A DNA stretch of 64,000 bases from Pristionchus mayeri (GCA_036245805.1 BTRK01000002.1:12086689-12150688), one strand, 5' to 3'. Shown: positions 10,785-22,384, counted from the first letter of the stretch. Numbers and translations are program-made. The notes: a model not told the origin generated them from the letters alone.

Positions 10785-11474
10785 CGGTAATTTATTTTTA
10801 GAGTTTCCTAAGAATACTTCAGTTCGTATCTCACATTCAATCTCTCTGATGCCTTTTATGAATAAACTAATGATCTCGAAAATGAGCTGTACTTGTGTTT
10901 TATCTATATTTAAACAATGGACTACCGTATCTAATCGCTCTGATGCGATACCTTGAATTGAAACATCCTACCGGATACTTCAAACCTTCCCACCTAGGCA
11001 CCCTAGGCAACCCTAGCAATATAGTGGTAGCATACAACGACCGAAGAATAAGACACATATCCTCATCTGGGGATAATCGCGTGACGTAATGAAATTGATT
11101 GATTTATTGATGCTTCCCCACGGCAGTGATCATTCGCCCTCTTGAACTTGTTCGTATAATTGATCAGATGAACCAATTTAATGCTGAGATTGGAAGGGCA
11201 CTTATGACCTCTGGCATAGCTGACTCTCTTGATTCATCCTGTGGTTGGAAGGGCGGAGCTTAGCAGATTTGTATAATTTTCCAGCCCAATCAGTCATCAT
11301 TCAATCGCCTATCATATACCTCTACTGCCCCTTCCTCTTCGTCTCCCAAATCTATATTTTGAATCATATATCACTTGCATATATCACTTCAATTTCATGC
11401 CTTAATCTGTCCGCATCCCTCATTAAAAGTGAATATTTTTGCAGACCTTCAAACAATCCTTGCCCATCTCAAAC
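10785..11474. other. Intergenic plus RING gene upstream region
   Basis: Contains the kinase 3' end with AATAAA (10860-10865), then AT-rich sequence without coding signs and a conserved block shared with the second RING gene (see 11251-11302). Confidence 0.5.
11251..11302 (+). promoter_or_regulatory. Upstream block conserved between both RING genes
   Basis: GGGCGGAGCTTAG (11251-11263) followed 27 bp later by CAGTCATCATTC (11291-11302). The same two motifs, same order and spacing, occur at 14749-14800 upstream of the second RING gene, although the surrounding sequence differs. Likely promoter elements retained after duplication. Confidence 0.55.
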
Positions 11475-12862
11475 ATGGCTCCGGCTCTCCGCAACCGCTC
11501 CGCTCCGTCCGCGCCCTCGCTTCAGTCCGCATCCGGACGAGTTTATAAAGAAGAATCGATTTACTGCTCAATCTGCAGAAAGAAACTTCGAAAGGTACAA
11601 CTTTTTGGCTAATCAGCTTTCGTTTGCAGTTTTCGCAAATTTTCAAAAACTAAATCATCATTTTTCAGAATCTCTCGACGTCCATTGACTGTTCGCACGA
11701 ATTTCATGGAACATGCATTAAGAAGTGGATCGAGGAGCAGTTTGTGAGTAAAATATTCGTCTGGCTCTCTCATATTTGCATGCTCTCTCGCTTTCTGCGA
11801 CCTGTGAGAGAGGGTGCAAATGAAGTAGAGTCTGAGCATTGGCCGAGTGACTTTAATTTTGATGGCTCACAGTTGTTTTCACATTTAGCTCTTACTTTTT
11901 TATGGCAAATTCATCAAAATATTTCAAAAAAATATCAATTTCAGACTGTGCATAACAAGAGATCCTGTCCAAACTGTCGCGCATCCGTCACATTCTACAG
12001 TAAAGGAGGACAGCAGTCGCCGGTATGTCAACTCAGGAATAAATTATTCCCTTTTCGAGGAAAATTTAAGCGATACACGGGGATTGCTCCCTGGCTGCTC
12101 GCACATTGAAGACAGTGCGTTTAAATATCGATTTTCAGGTCGTCAAAGAGTGGATTCAGAGAGCTCGGATTCAAACAGGTGGTTTGGCGCCTCGTCATCT
12201 GCTCAACACCGCCATCGGCGGCGTCATCTACACTCCAGCCCAGCTGCGGCAGCTGGACGATCGTCAGGCTGCAGCACGTGCAGCACGCTCATTAGCAGCA
12301 GCAGCTCGAAGAAGACCAGCCCCTTCCTCTAATCGGCCTAGAACCGATGTTAGAGGACTGCAGCAGGTTCGGTACACTTTCTAATGATTGAGCATCTGGC
12401 AACATCCCTCATCCAAGGACCTGCCATAATATGATGAGAAAAGGCAGCCAATGAGTCCACGGCGTTTGTCTACTAAGACATTTTTGCTCGTTCCTTCACA
12501 CGCATGTTGCAGGCCACTTTCTGGAGGTCCACGGTAGGCCACGTGTCCCCATCGCGTCCTTCTGCTCGTGAAAGTGCTGCAGATGCTGCGAGAAATGCTG
12601 CTGATGCAGCCCGCGAGGCGATTTCTATTCGCAATATGGTCAGGTTATGCTGCATAGAATTAATATGGAATACATTAACATTCTCACTATCCATTTTCGC
12701 GTAAGGACTTGGCTTGGGGCGTGAAGATAATATTCTCGTTATCGCGATACATATTGAGAATGTTAGACAGTTTATAATATTTTTTTAAAAAATAATAAAA
12801 GCAATATTCTAATTCAGGAAAGGGACGCTCGTTCACTCGCTCGCGCAGCAGCTCGTAAATGA
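11475..12862 (+). CDS. RING-H2 finger protein with Ala/Arg-rich tail (copy 1)
   Basis: Six exons close in phase: 11475-11594, 11669-11743, 11945-12022, 12139-12366, 12513-12638, 12818-12862; 223 aa. The RING spans about residues 31-76: CSIC, then CSHEFHGTC (C-x-H-x2-H-x2-C, the H2 type), then CPNC, all eight zinc ligands present. This predicts an E3 ubiquitin ligase fold. The C-terminal half is helical, rich in Ala and Arg (for example AADAARNAADAAREA) with no known domain. No signal or membrane segment. All introns are phase 0 and intron positions match the paralogue at 14981. AATAAA lies at 13008. Substrates and partners are unknown. Confidence 0.88.
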
Positions 12863-13097
12863 ATGAGAAAAGTCGATGAAGGAGTATTTTTTCTCTTTTC
12901 GATGCTGGAAATTCAGACGTTTTCATGCATGTATTCATTAATCTTTATTATAGTGAAGCCATTAGTATTATCTATGCTCTCGAATTTGTTCCATTGATGT
13001 TTTCTGCAATAAACGAATTTAATTAATTGCTTCGTTGATCAGTGAGATACAATAGAATGCAGGGAAAGCGGGTATCGCTAATGTTTACCAGAATTTA

Positions 13098-14380
13098 TTT
13101 TACAAGTGCGCCAAAATTACGTGGACTGTTTTCATCATTCTGTAGCCCCGCCTCCCAATCGAAAAGATTGACCCCTATAGCACTATCATGACGAGTGACC
13201 ATTGATCTCTCATTATTCAACGTCTCATCTCAGTTAGTCAGGTTGTCTAGTAATGGCGATGTCTAGTCGTCTCCGACTCTCACTCTCAACCTGTACAAGG
13301 ATGACATGATATCCCTCACCTACTCGGCGTTCACTAGTTGACTCCATCCGCAACCGGTATTATGTACCACTAGCTTGATACTTACAAGGACTGTCCGGAC
13401 AGAGAGAAATTGGTGTATGTTTCCACCACGAGGAACCGAGAGCACATCCGAAACAGGGTCCTTCGAAACCATTCGAAATTCGGAACTTCGAAACGAAGCA
13501 CGCAGAAGATCAAGATCTTCGATATCTCGAGCATATCTGTTTGTAGTCTTCTTAAGTCCCAACTGGTTATTGGCCTTCTCAAGTACAATAAGTAGCACGG
13601 GCTAGATGAGCTTCATTTCAAGCTCCGCTGCGAACGATACATTAAACTTTCATTGCATTGTGGTAGGTCCGCGCACTTTCGTACTTTATTCAGCGATGCA
13701 AATATCTTTAAAGCCGAAAGCAAGCTGAATATCCAAAACAGCTTAATATATTCGTCTCATCCTGAAGAATCAAAAAAGAATCACTAGTTATACCAGCCAT
13801 CCCCTCTACATCAGAGATTAGTATGCATTTTGCTCAACATGCAAGTTCCCTCTAGTTTTCGTCCCTCCGGGTTTCAAGATGAATAAGTATTATTACATAA
13901 AGCACATCCTCGAAGACGGGTGTCCACCCTGGGCTCATCCCCAGTTGGGTCAGGAACACTGGGTTTTGCTCCATTCACAAGACAAATTCGTTGCCGGACA
14001 CCCATCAAGCCTACTGAATCACTCTGATTGATTGGTCCCCGAACTCTCCCGAACTCAACCCCTCGACGTCAGTGTTTGGGGTTATTGTAGGCCAAGATGT
14101 CCTCTACAAAAAAGTCCACACTAATCTACCTCAATGCTGCCCTTCTCAAAGCAAGAGACGAAATCGATGAAAATTTCATGCGGGAATTGACAGTTGGATA
14201 TGTGTAGACACTCAAGGCCTGTGCAAAAGTAAAATAAGTCCCCATCAAAATTAGTTGGCAGGTTACTATTGCCTATATGCATGATTAGCTATTCCTTCAA
14301 CCGGGTCGCTCAAGTCTCATTTCAAAGGCAGGAATAATATGAAAACAGCAGTCCACGTAATTTTGGCGCACCCCGTAAAA
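13098..14380 (+). mobile_element. Tc1/mariner transposon relic
   Basis: Terminal inverted repeats face each other: GTGCGCCAAAATTACGTGGA near 13106 and its complement near 14353-14372. Inside, decayed transposase pieces follow the family order: TTRNREHIRNRVLRNHS (DNA-binding part, about 13422-13475), FVPPGFKMNKYYYIKHILED (about 13856-13915), and PELSRTQPLDVSVWGY (the DLNPLD-SVW motif, about 14040-14085). Stops and frame changes separate them, so it is inactive. About 1.28 kb matches a full-length element. It separates the two RING genes. Confidence 0.85.
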
Positions 14381-14748
14381 TGCCTCACTATTCGATACCA
14401 CTCAACCTCTCTCTTATATTCCCTCACCACTCCCTTTTGTTATGATGTGCTAGAAATTCCCTGAATGAATATCATCTCCACAGATGAGGCAAAGAATAAG
14501 GATCAGCGACAGCACTTTAGAAATATTCTCGTTTTCCGATTGTCTAACCCATCTCAGGTAAAACACACAAGATCAGCTTTCCTCTGGCTGCGATCCTTTT
14601 TCGTAACGTGTAATTAATCGAGTCCTCAACCCAGTAAATGAAGTCGGAAACCCTATTATTCCCAGTGGCGTAGATGGTGAGTATTGGATGGAAGAACTCT
14701 CTCACTTTTACCCACTCTCTAGTCTCCTCAATACAACTATAATCGGAT

Positions 14749-14800
14749 GGGCGGAGCTTAGGTGACTGACATGTTCATCCAGTTTAATCAGTCATCATTC
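14749..14800 (+). promoter_or_regulatory. Upstream block conserved between both RING genes
   Basis: GGGCGGAGCTTAG (14749-14761) and CAGTCATCATTC (14789-14800), the counterpart of 11251-11302. The start codon of the second RING gene is 181 bp downstream. Confidence 0.55.
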
Positions 14801-14980
14801 TTTCATCGTCGTGGATTGCCTCTCCCTCTTCCATCTTTTTTTTGTATTTTTTTGTTTTTTATCGCTTTTGCAAACATAATTTCGTAAATTTCACATTTTG
14901 TTTGGCTTATGTCACCATTGTTCAGAAGAATTCAACGACGATTTTTTCAGACTCTCAACCCATCCCCATTCTCTCAAGTA

Positions 14981-17842
14981 ATGGCTCCCGTACTTCGCAA
15001 GCGCGTCGCTCCTGCTCCTCCCCCACGCGTACTCAAGGAAGCAGCTCCCGAATGCTCGATCTGCCTGAAGAGACTCAACAAGGTAAGATCCCATTCGTTA
15101 TTTGGGTACGGTAGAAATGGTGGAGCCACGACATGCGATTGTTTGGGACGACGAGTGTTCTACTAAGACTCTGCCGTTAAAAATGCTCCTAGAGAACGTT
15201 ACTGTACGGAGAGTCTAATTCTCGAAATATTCAGAATCACTCGACTTCCATCGATTGTTCTCACAAATTCCATTTCAAGTGCATCAGCAGATGGGTCGAT
15301 TCGGAAATGGTGAGTGAACTCGCCATTAGGAATGGAAGTAATTAGGGATGTTATGACAATATTCGTTCTGTGTGCTCTATTGCCTGTGTGATTTTAGGAA
15401 CTAGGGGAACTATGATGTCATGCCGCCTTTAATCTATCATGATGCCATAGTTCTCATCCGACATAGTGCCCGATTTTCGAGAGTGCAATCACTGGCGAGT
15501 GCGCATACATAGAACAGACTATCTGAGAGAATCAACATATTTCTTCAGCGACTTGGCACTGGCCGATAATTATAATTCCTACTGACGTCGCCAATTGGTC
15601 GGCCTCCACGAGGGAAATCGACGAGCATCGCCAGATTTGCGATCCGCATCCGCGCGGTCGCGGGCGCGGATATCGACAAATTAACTACGGTAGCTTCGAA
15701 ATTTTTATATCGACTCCAATCACTGCGGGGGTAGGGGCGCTGCATTCCTTGACAAATTCTAAGACTTTTTTACTTCGGAGAGTTTTTCGATCAGATTCCA
15801 TCTAAGGCCGGAAATCGATAATTCCACTTTGTTTCGTACATGAAAGCAGTTCCCCAGAAATTTTTCAAGAACTCCCCTAAATATTATTGGTGATCTAGCT
15901 TCTGCTTGAATCGACACCTACTCCCGTAGAACAGCGCGATTCAAGTAGGCGCGTAAGTTGGTCAAAATGAATTATGGTGTAATTTTTGGGTTACTGTAGG
16001 TGAGTGCACAAAGTTGGACGACTTTTCCCAATTGGTGTAGGATAGCTTCAAATTGATTTTCAGACCATTTAACACCTGTTGGGAAATGTCGCCCTAACTT
16101 CGCACTCGCATACCGTAACCTAAAAATTACACCATAATTCATTCAAAATTCATGTTGACCAACTTACGCGTCTTGTTGAATCGCGCTGTTCTACGGGAGA
16201 ATGTATCGAGTCAAGCAGAAGCTAGATCACCAATAATATTTAGGGGAGTTCTTGAAAAATTTCTGGGGAACTGCTTTCATGTACGACCTAAAAGTGGAAT
16301 TATCGATTTCAGGCGTTAGATGGAATCTGATCGAAAAACTCTGCGGAGTAAAAAAGTCAAGGGATGCAGCGCCCCTACCGCCGCAGTCATAGGAGTCGCT
16401 TTTAAAATTTCGAAGCTACCGTAGTTAATTTTTCAAATTCCGCGCCCCGCCCGCGCGGATGCGGATCGACATTCTGCCGATGCTCGTCGGTTTCCCTCGT
16501 GGAGGCCGACCTACTGGTGAAGTTAGCAGGAATTCGAATTTTCGGCCAGTGCCAAGTCTATTCCGATTATCTCAGATAGTGTGTTATAGAAACCACAAGC
16601 CACGCCCACTTTCAGGAATATTGGTCCGACAGTTGGAATTCTTAACCAAATCGGACGATCAAAAGTGATTTCGATAGCTCTTAGGATCCTTCACAAATGA
16701 CCATTGGAGCATCATAAACAGACAGCTCTAATTAGGTCAGCATACGCTAATTAAGGTCATGCATAGACTTAAAATGCGTCATTATAGTAGTGGGCAGCTG
16801 CTCCACTCGCAGTTTGTAGTTCCTATCAGTAAGAATCATCGTACAAAATTGGAAAACAGAAGGATGTTTTTCCGAACTGTCGGAACGTTTACCAGATTTA
16901 ATAAAAAAATTGCAAAAAAGTGCAAACCTATTTCAATAGAGGGGATTCGAACCTGAAGGATTCGGGCACTAGAGGTAGACCTCCACCATCACACCAAATG
17001 GACAGTTGCTAGAGAAAGATCAAAACTGACTGATGAATGAACTTGATGACTCGTTCATTTTTCACAAATTCCCGAGGGTAAGGTTTTCAGATAATAATTC
17101 TTTGCAGAGTTAAAATATAGTTCTAAATGACACAGCATGGTCTTATTCAGACCGAAAGGGTTGCATTGGGCACATAAAATGCCTGGTACGACGATTTTGG
17201 CAGAACGCGTTGTGGTCTCTACGCATACAGAGACATTTTCCTATGTTTAAGCCATGTTCACTCGTGTTTCACATTGATAGGGTAAACAAAGATACACTGC
17301 AATGGTTGGGTATTAATCTGTTCGTTTCAGGAATCAAAACTCGAAGGATGCTGTCCCAACTGCCGAACTCCAGTCAGTGCCATCCGGAAAAATAAGAAGG
17401 CGAAGGTACGCATTTTACAAGAAATATTAAAAGACCATGAAAAAGAGCATGTCTCATTAATACAATGAAGAGAAAGATATCCAACATCAATTTTCAGCTT
17501 TCCGCTCGCAACTTGTCGAAATATGCGAAGGAGTACATCCTGGACCGGTTGTGGCATCGCGAACTGACCAACGACATCGACGGCGTCAGATACACGGGTG
17601 CCCAGGTGCATCAGCTGTACGAGCAGCTTCAGGCTATGAATGCTGCAAAAGCGGCAAAGGCTGCAGCTGCTGCAGCATCTTCACTTGCAGCTCATGCAGC
17701 CAAGACTACCCGCAAGCAGGTGGGTGGGAAGTATTCTTGAATACTACGTTTGAATGGTGTAGCTTGCCCTATTTCTTTCTAATAATTTCTTCATCAGATT
17801 CGAGTCAGGGGCTGTCGTGGAAGCGCCGCAGCCCGTCCGTGA
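14981..17842 (+). CDS. RING-H2 finger protein with Ala-rich tail (copy 2)
   Basis: Five exons in phase: 14981-15082, 15235-15309, 17331-17405, 17498-17719, 17798-17842; 172 aa. It starts MAPVLRKRVA like copy 1 (MAPALRNRSA). The RING shows CSIC, CSHKFHFKC and CCPNC with the H2 ligand pattern. The tail runs YTGAQVHQLYEQLQAMNAA then an Ala/Lys-rich segment and TTRKQ. Intron positions equal those of copy 1, so the pair arose by tandem duplication. The 2-kb intron 2 contains a roughly 1-kb palindrome and a hairpin element. Predicted E3 ligase; partners unknown. Confidence 0.87.
15405..15475. repeat. CGGATGAGAACTATG hairpin element
   Basis: GAACTATGATGTCATGCCGC and, after a short loop, an inverted copy GATGCCATAGTTCTCATCCG then ACATAGTGCC. 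It belongs to the same short hairpin family as 40376-40457 and part of 24029-24075. Confidence 0.7.
15519..16581. mobile_element. About 1.06-kb palindrome (foldback element) in RING intron
   Basis: The two halves are near-perfect inverse copies, for example GACTTGGCACTGGCC at 15550 and GGCCAGTGCCAAGTC at 16544-16558; TACGGTAGCTTCGAAATTTT on the left matches its complement on the right. The spacer around 16030-16090 is short. No transposase frame. It is a foldback or MITE-like insertion in intron 2 of the second RING gene. Confidence 0.85.
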
Positions 17843-18163
17843 ATGGAAGGAAATCGAGAATACAAATTACGCTGCATTCGTTTCCTCCGTAGTTATGATG
17901 TTGATCAATGCAGTCGCTATTTATTGATCGAATTAGTTCTTGTTTAATCCTTAATTTTGTAGATTTTTGTACGATAAAGAATCAGAATCTCGAACACTTA
18001 TGATTCATTTATAAGTTATGAAAGAACGGTAGAACACGACGTGGCTTGATGTAGTCGATTTATCTGTGGATTGAGCGGGAGAGGTATTCGAATGAATATC
18101 ATTGTATCATCTTGAACGGAATGGAAATGAGGGAAATACTGAATAGATGCGATAAATCCAGAT

Positions 18164-21100
18164 TTATACACATTTATCGCACATGCCATCTTGTTGCGTG
18201 TGCATTTTGTACTCTGAAATTACGCTTGCTTCTCCTCCGGTATCCACTTGCTCCAGAATGCCTGCATTCAAATAAATACTCGAGCGATTCATTTCGTACC
18301 CTACCCTATCCAGCTTGATCAGCGACGCCACGGTGGCCACTCTTCTTTCCTCTTCGCCTGACTGTCCCCATCCCACCACGAACGGCGCGAATACGGTAGC
18401 CACCGCGGATCGATCCATGCTGGTGTGGAGGCTATTGGCGGCCACCTGCAATCAAGGAATTCTCAATAGATCAATAACTAATGTACGGTAGCCATCGAAA
18501 ATTGATCAACGAACAGTTTTCAGGTGCAGCATGAGGTAGGCGATGGCACTGGTGTTGTCAATGCCGCATTCGTCGATGACGTCCTTCAGATGGCTTTCGA
18601 GCTCGGTCTTCTTATCTGCAGCAGCTGAAGCATTCGCTGCTGCGGCTGCAGAAGTCAAAGCAGCTGCTGATGAAGTAGTTGCAGCAGCTGTAGCAGCCTT
18701 CTCGTATAGCTGCTTCGGGATTAGAGGACCCTGCAGCACAACTAAGGAGCTGGAATAATTTTTAAAAAAATCTGAAAAAGTAAACTCGTACATCAAATTG
18801 CTGCAGGAAGGTGAGCACGGTGCCCGCCAGAGTGTCGATCTCTTCTCCTGCTACTGAAGTGACAAATAATATGAATTTATCAACGCTCGAGATGCGACGA
18901 AGCAATAAGGGACATGATTGAAGGATTTTGAATTAAACGTTAACTTTTTTTAATGTAGTAATTCTAATCGGAGGTTCCTCTGTAGTTTGTGTGAGAAAGA
19001 AAGGAATGAATTGATAATTCTCATCTAATAGGTCGATGGTACTAATGGCTGGAGAGAATCCATACCGTGCTTATTAGTCACTGAAACATCCACAGTCGAA
19101 CGGAACTGAGCCAGGAGTTTGCCTACCTGTAAAACATATCACGCGTGTCGCGTAAGGATCGAATAAAATCCAAGAGTGGTTGGCACATAATCTGACCCCC
19201 GCTTCTTTTAACATTTTTTTGATAGTCCTTAGTGTCCCTCACAACGTAGCGGAGAGCGTTTTGGCCGAAACTCATTTTCAACGACGTCAGACGTCGTCAA
19301 ACTTTGTGAAGGTCGAAAAATGCGATCTTTGAAGACCTGTAGCAATTCAGAGGGATTTATATGGGCTCAACTTAGTACGCGAATTCGTTCATATGATCAG
19401 GCTGAATACGCCAGAGGTTATAGATCACAGATTATTTTGTTATTATTTTCGTAAATCGATTAAAATTATTGATTTTCACCACATATTATTCTCAGAAAAC
19501 TTTTTTTAGCTCAATCGATAGAGCTCGAAAAGACGAATCGAATGATATGCTGTTCTCATATGCTCTCGAAGTGAGAAAGATGTCAAAATCGCGTTTTAAA
19601 ATTTTCCGACCCCTGCGAGAGTGACCCATCTCTTGATCTACTCCCATCTCTCGCCTCACTGAGCGATTTTATGTTTGTGTGATGATCAATAACGGTTGTC
19701 TTGTTATCTAAATTGGTACTCTAGCTTGTTTTGATGAATAATTGATTATCATAGAGTAGCAGGACATTATTAATTAATTGATAATCAAGAATATCACATT
19801 ATGAGCAACAATAAAATAACGAAATTATTAGAAGAGGCATAGTTTTCACAGGTAAATCTCTTCGTATTCTTCTCCAATTACCCAACTGATAAATTGGTCT
19901 TCGTGTTCTCGTGCAATCACAGTCTCGTCCTCTTCACCGCCATTCTCTCCCTCGTCTCCCTGCTCTCCCTCTCCCTCTTCCCCGCAGACAGATTCAAGAG
20001 TTCGTCAGAATTCAGATATGACCTTGTTCGTGTGATCAGAACATGTTCACTGAAAATAATGCTACCGAAATGCGCTCTTGGAACGGCGTCGCTGTTCCCC
20101 ACTGCTTCAACTTGCTCCGTCACTGCTATCCTCGCCGCCTCCCTTGTCTCGATGAGTTCGTTGAACTTGTCAATGGCCCGATCCGTCATGGACTCCTTCG
20201 TTACTTCGAATCGATGATCCCCTCTGATCTCGTGCTCGATCAACCAGCGCGTCGTCCGATATTGCTTAGTGCATCCCAAAATCGAGCAGTGGTACATGTC
20301 CTGAATGCAAATCAATATTTACGCAATGAGAAAGAAGATCACTCACGTCATGGTCACTCGCTTCCTCTTCTTCCTCCACATTCCTCTTCTCCTTCTCACG
20401 CGAGTCGAGTGATGCCCAGAAATCGTCGTCGTCTAAGTGTCCTCAGTTATCCACGATGTCCAGTACACAATTGAGGATTGGGAGAGCATCCTTCTTCGAG
20501 AGATGTCCTTCCCCAATCCCATACTGTCGCCGGCAGCGAACCCCTTCCGCCTCAAATAGTTTCAAATAGGTCCTCTCCCTCTCTCAGCCTCGTTCAATCC
20601 AATCGATGGTGATGAGAGACAGGGAAGAGCTCAGTGATCTATCGTAAAAGTCACGTACTCAATCTTGTACCTGAGCTGTACCTTGTTGCAGATATGATGT
20701 GAGAAGGGTGCCGATTAAATGCCATTTCCTTGATTTCCTGGTTAAGAAATATGAATATTAAAGTGGAACTACAATGTAAATGTCTCAACAATCTTAGATA
20801 ATGATACGGAATTGAAATACAAACATAAAATCGCTCAGTGAGGCGAGAGATGGGAGTAGATCAAGAGATGGGTCACTCTCGCAGGGGTCGGAAAAATCTT
20901 AAAACGCGATTTTGACATCTTTCTCACTTCGAGAGCATATGAGAACAGCATACCATTCGATTCGTCTTTTCGAGCTCTATCGATTGAGCTAAAAAAGTTT
21001 TCTGAGAATAATATGTGGTGAAAATCAATAATTTTAATCGATTTACGAAAATAATAACAAAATAATCTGTGATCTATAACCTCTGGCGTATTCAGCCTGA

Positions 21101-21560
21101 TCATATGAACGAATTCGCGTACTAAGTTGAGCCCATAAAAATCCCTCTGAATTGCTACAGGTCTTCAAAGTTCGCCTTTTTCGAACTTCACAAAGTTTGA
21201 CGACGTCTGGCGTCGTTGAAAATGAGTTTCGACCAAAACGCTCTCCGCTACGTTGTGAGGGACCCTAAGGACTATCGAAAAATGTGTTCTCCCAATTTTC
21301 GACATTTCGGATGTGCCAAGGTCTATTCGATACGCGACACGCGTGATATTTCCAAAATAAAATATGATAGCGTAAAACACCTTTGATTTATCTCCAGGTC
21401 TCTTGTACAGATCAGGGGTCTTCATTCCCCTTTGCTCAATTGCTTCAGTGCATACCCTTAGGACGATCGAAAAAAATCGGCAATTATTATGGCAAAACAA
21501 GGAATACTACCGGAATGTTTCCCTTTGTCGCTCCGGCTCGCACGATGTCTCCGATGGTGG
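18164..21560 (-). CDS. RacGAP1/CYK-4-like RhoGAP protein (copy 2)
   Basis: Minus-strand exons that close in phase: about 21560-21510 (start uncertain), 21456-21381, 19126-19066, 18853-18792, 18730-18515, 18445-18164. The RhoGAP order is CTEAIEQRGMKTPDLYKRPG (loop equivalent to GLYRISG), VGKLLAQFRSTVDVSV, IDTLAGTVLTFLQQFD-GPLIPKQ, then after an Ala-rich insertion SAIAYLMLHLKT, and SAVATVFAPFVVGWG. It parallels RACGAP1 (NRDTLAFLMIHLQ, LAKVFGPTIV). The arginine finger position is K followed by R (LYKRPG). About 31 residues of Ala-rich insert sit between the PLIP helix and the next helix. The 2.25-kb intron between 21381 and 19126 contains a whole inverted-repeat element with a nested C2H2 gene. 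N-terminal coiled coil and C1 domain were not found. The 3' end may be shorter if a donor near 18310 is used. Confidence 0.75.
19137..21352. mobile_element. 2.2-kb inverted-repeat element in RacGAP intron
   Basis: Arms of about 530-540 bp, 19137-19676 and 20823-21352, are inverse copies (for example GTCAAACTTTGTGAAG on the left and CTTCACAAAGTTTGAC on the right; the inner ends both read AAAATCGCTCAGTGAGGCGA or its complement). The 1.15-kb middle carries a C2H2 zinc-finger gene fragment. Arms near the outer edge (GATATCACGCGTGTCGCG type) are more diverged. It looks like a foldback element or a transposon with long terminal inverted repeats. Confidence 0.85.
19917..20432 (-). CDS. C2H2-type zinc-finger protein, partial, nested
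   Basis: Two exons, 20432-20347 and 20300-19917, in phase. Exon 1 is acidic (REKEKRNVEEEEEASDHD). Exon 2 begins DMYHCSILGCTKQYR and TTRWLIEHEIRGDHRF, a C-x4-C-x12-H-x5-H finger, followed by a charged helical region. No start exon was found; a possible upstream exon at 20580-20450 ends in an in-frame TGA, and an exon-like EIKEMAFNRHPSHIISATR lies at about 20742-20686, so the locus may be a decayed or captured gene. It lies between the arms of the inverted-repeat element. Confidence 0.5.
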
Positions 21561-21662
21561 GAAATAGACCAGTGTCGGACCATACTGGAGACTCGCTGGA
21601 AGAATAGGGAGTAACATTTTTTTCCATATCCAATTTGACAGGGACTCTTTCTTGGAAACTCC

Positions 21663-21695
21663 AATTAGCTGTGGCGCCGAGCGCCACAGCTAATT
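21663..21695. repeat. Perfect 15-bp hairpin
   Basis: AATTAGCTGTGGCGC, a 3-nt CGA loop, and the exact inverse GCGCCACAGCTAATT. It lies close to the 5' side of RacGAP copy 2; function unknown. Confidence 0.8.
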
Positions 21696-22310
21696 TGGGT
21701 TTCCCCACCAAATTTCCCCAGCTTATTTTCGGGTTGACGGACATTGGACCTTGCCGAGTTTGTCAAAATGGAGCTAGCGCCTTGCAACTTTAGGGGTGTA
21801 CGGCCCATGGTCTGAGGAGGCTACAGTCTAATTTTTGTGAGGTTTGGTTCATTGGTTCCCGAATTATGGGTACTCGGATTGGGCCCTAACTACCACGTGC
21901 AATATTTTCCAACACCTCGGCGGCATTGAGCTAAGTTCCCCAATTTTTGGCGTTAAGCTTTTGGGCCTATTCTAAGGTTCACTTCTTGGAATTAGCGCTC
22001 TAGCTCACTTCCGCCGAACTTGGCGGTCGCTCAAAGTTTCACAGTCTGAACTGACATCAAGTGCAAGGAGGCGCGACCCCGAGACACTTAGCGACTAGCG
22101 ATAAGGGTGCTCGCATATGTGGAGTTAGCTGAGGGGTTGAATTCTGAGCATTGTGCCCGGCTGACGTAGGTTCGAATCCGCATGGATTCAATTCTCTTTC
22201 GCCTTGTTTTTATGATGTCCTGAGTACTTTTGGTGATGTATTTTGCTGCAGAATGACCTCGGCGATCGACGAATGATCGGTAGCCCAAATCAACTCGTCG
22301 GCGCGCGAAG

Positions 22311-22384
22311 CGCGTCGACGCCGTTCCAAGAGCGCATTTCGGTAGCATTATTTTCAGTGAACATGTTCTGATCACACGAACAAG
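22311..22384 (+). repeat. Copied segment of the C2H2 gene
   Basis: From GACGCCGTTCCAAGAGCGCA to CACGAACAAG this is an inverse copy of 20025-20095 inside the nested C2H2 gene. The two are essentially identical over about 70 bp. Outside the block similarity stops. It sits just left of the 22411-23106 MITE. Confidence 0.8.

Noticed and set aside
13375..13605. Possible small genes in 13320-13605
   Set aside because: The frames are pieces of the decayed mariner transposase, not host genes.
20450..20745. WD40-like exons upstream of the C2H2 exons
   Set aside because: One exon-like segment fits a WD repeat strand (EIKEMAFNRHPSHIISATR), but the next ends in an in-frame TGA and no GH or WD pairs are present.
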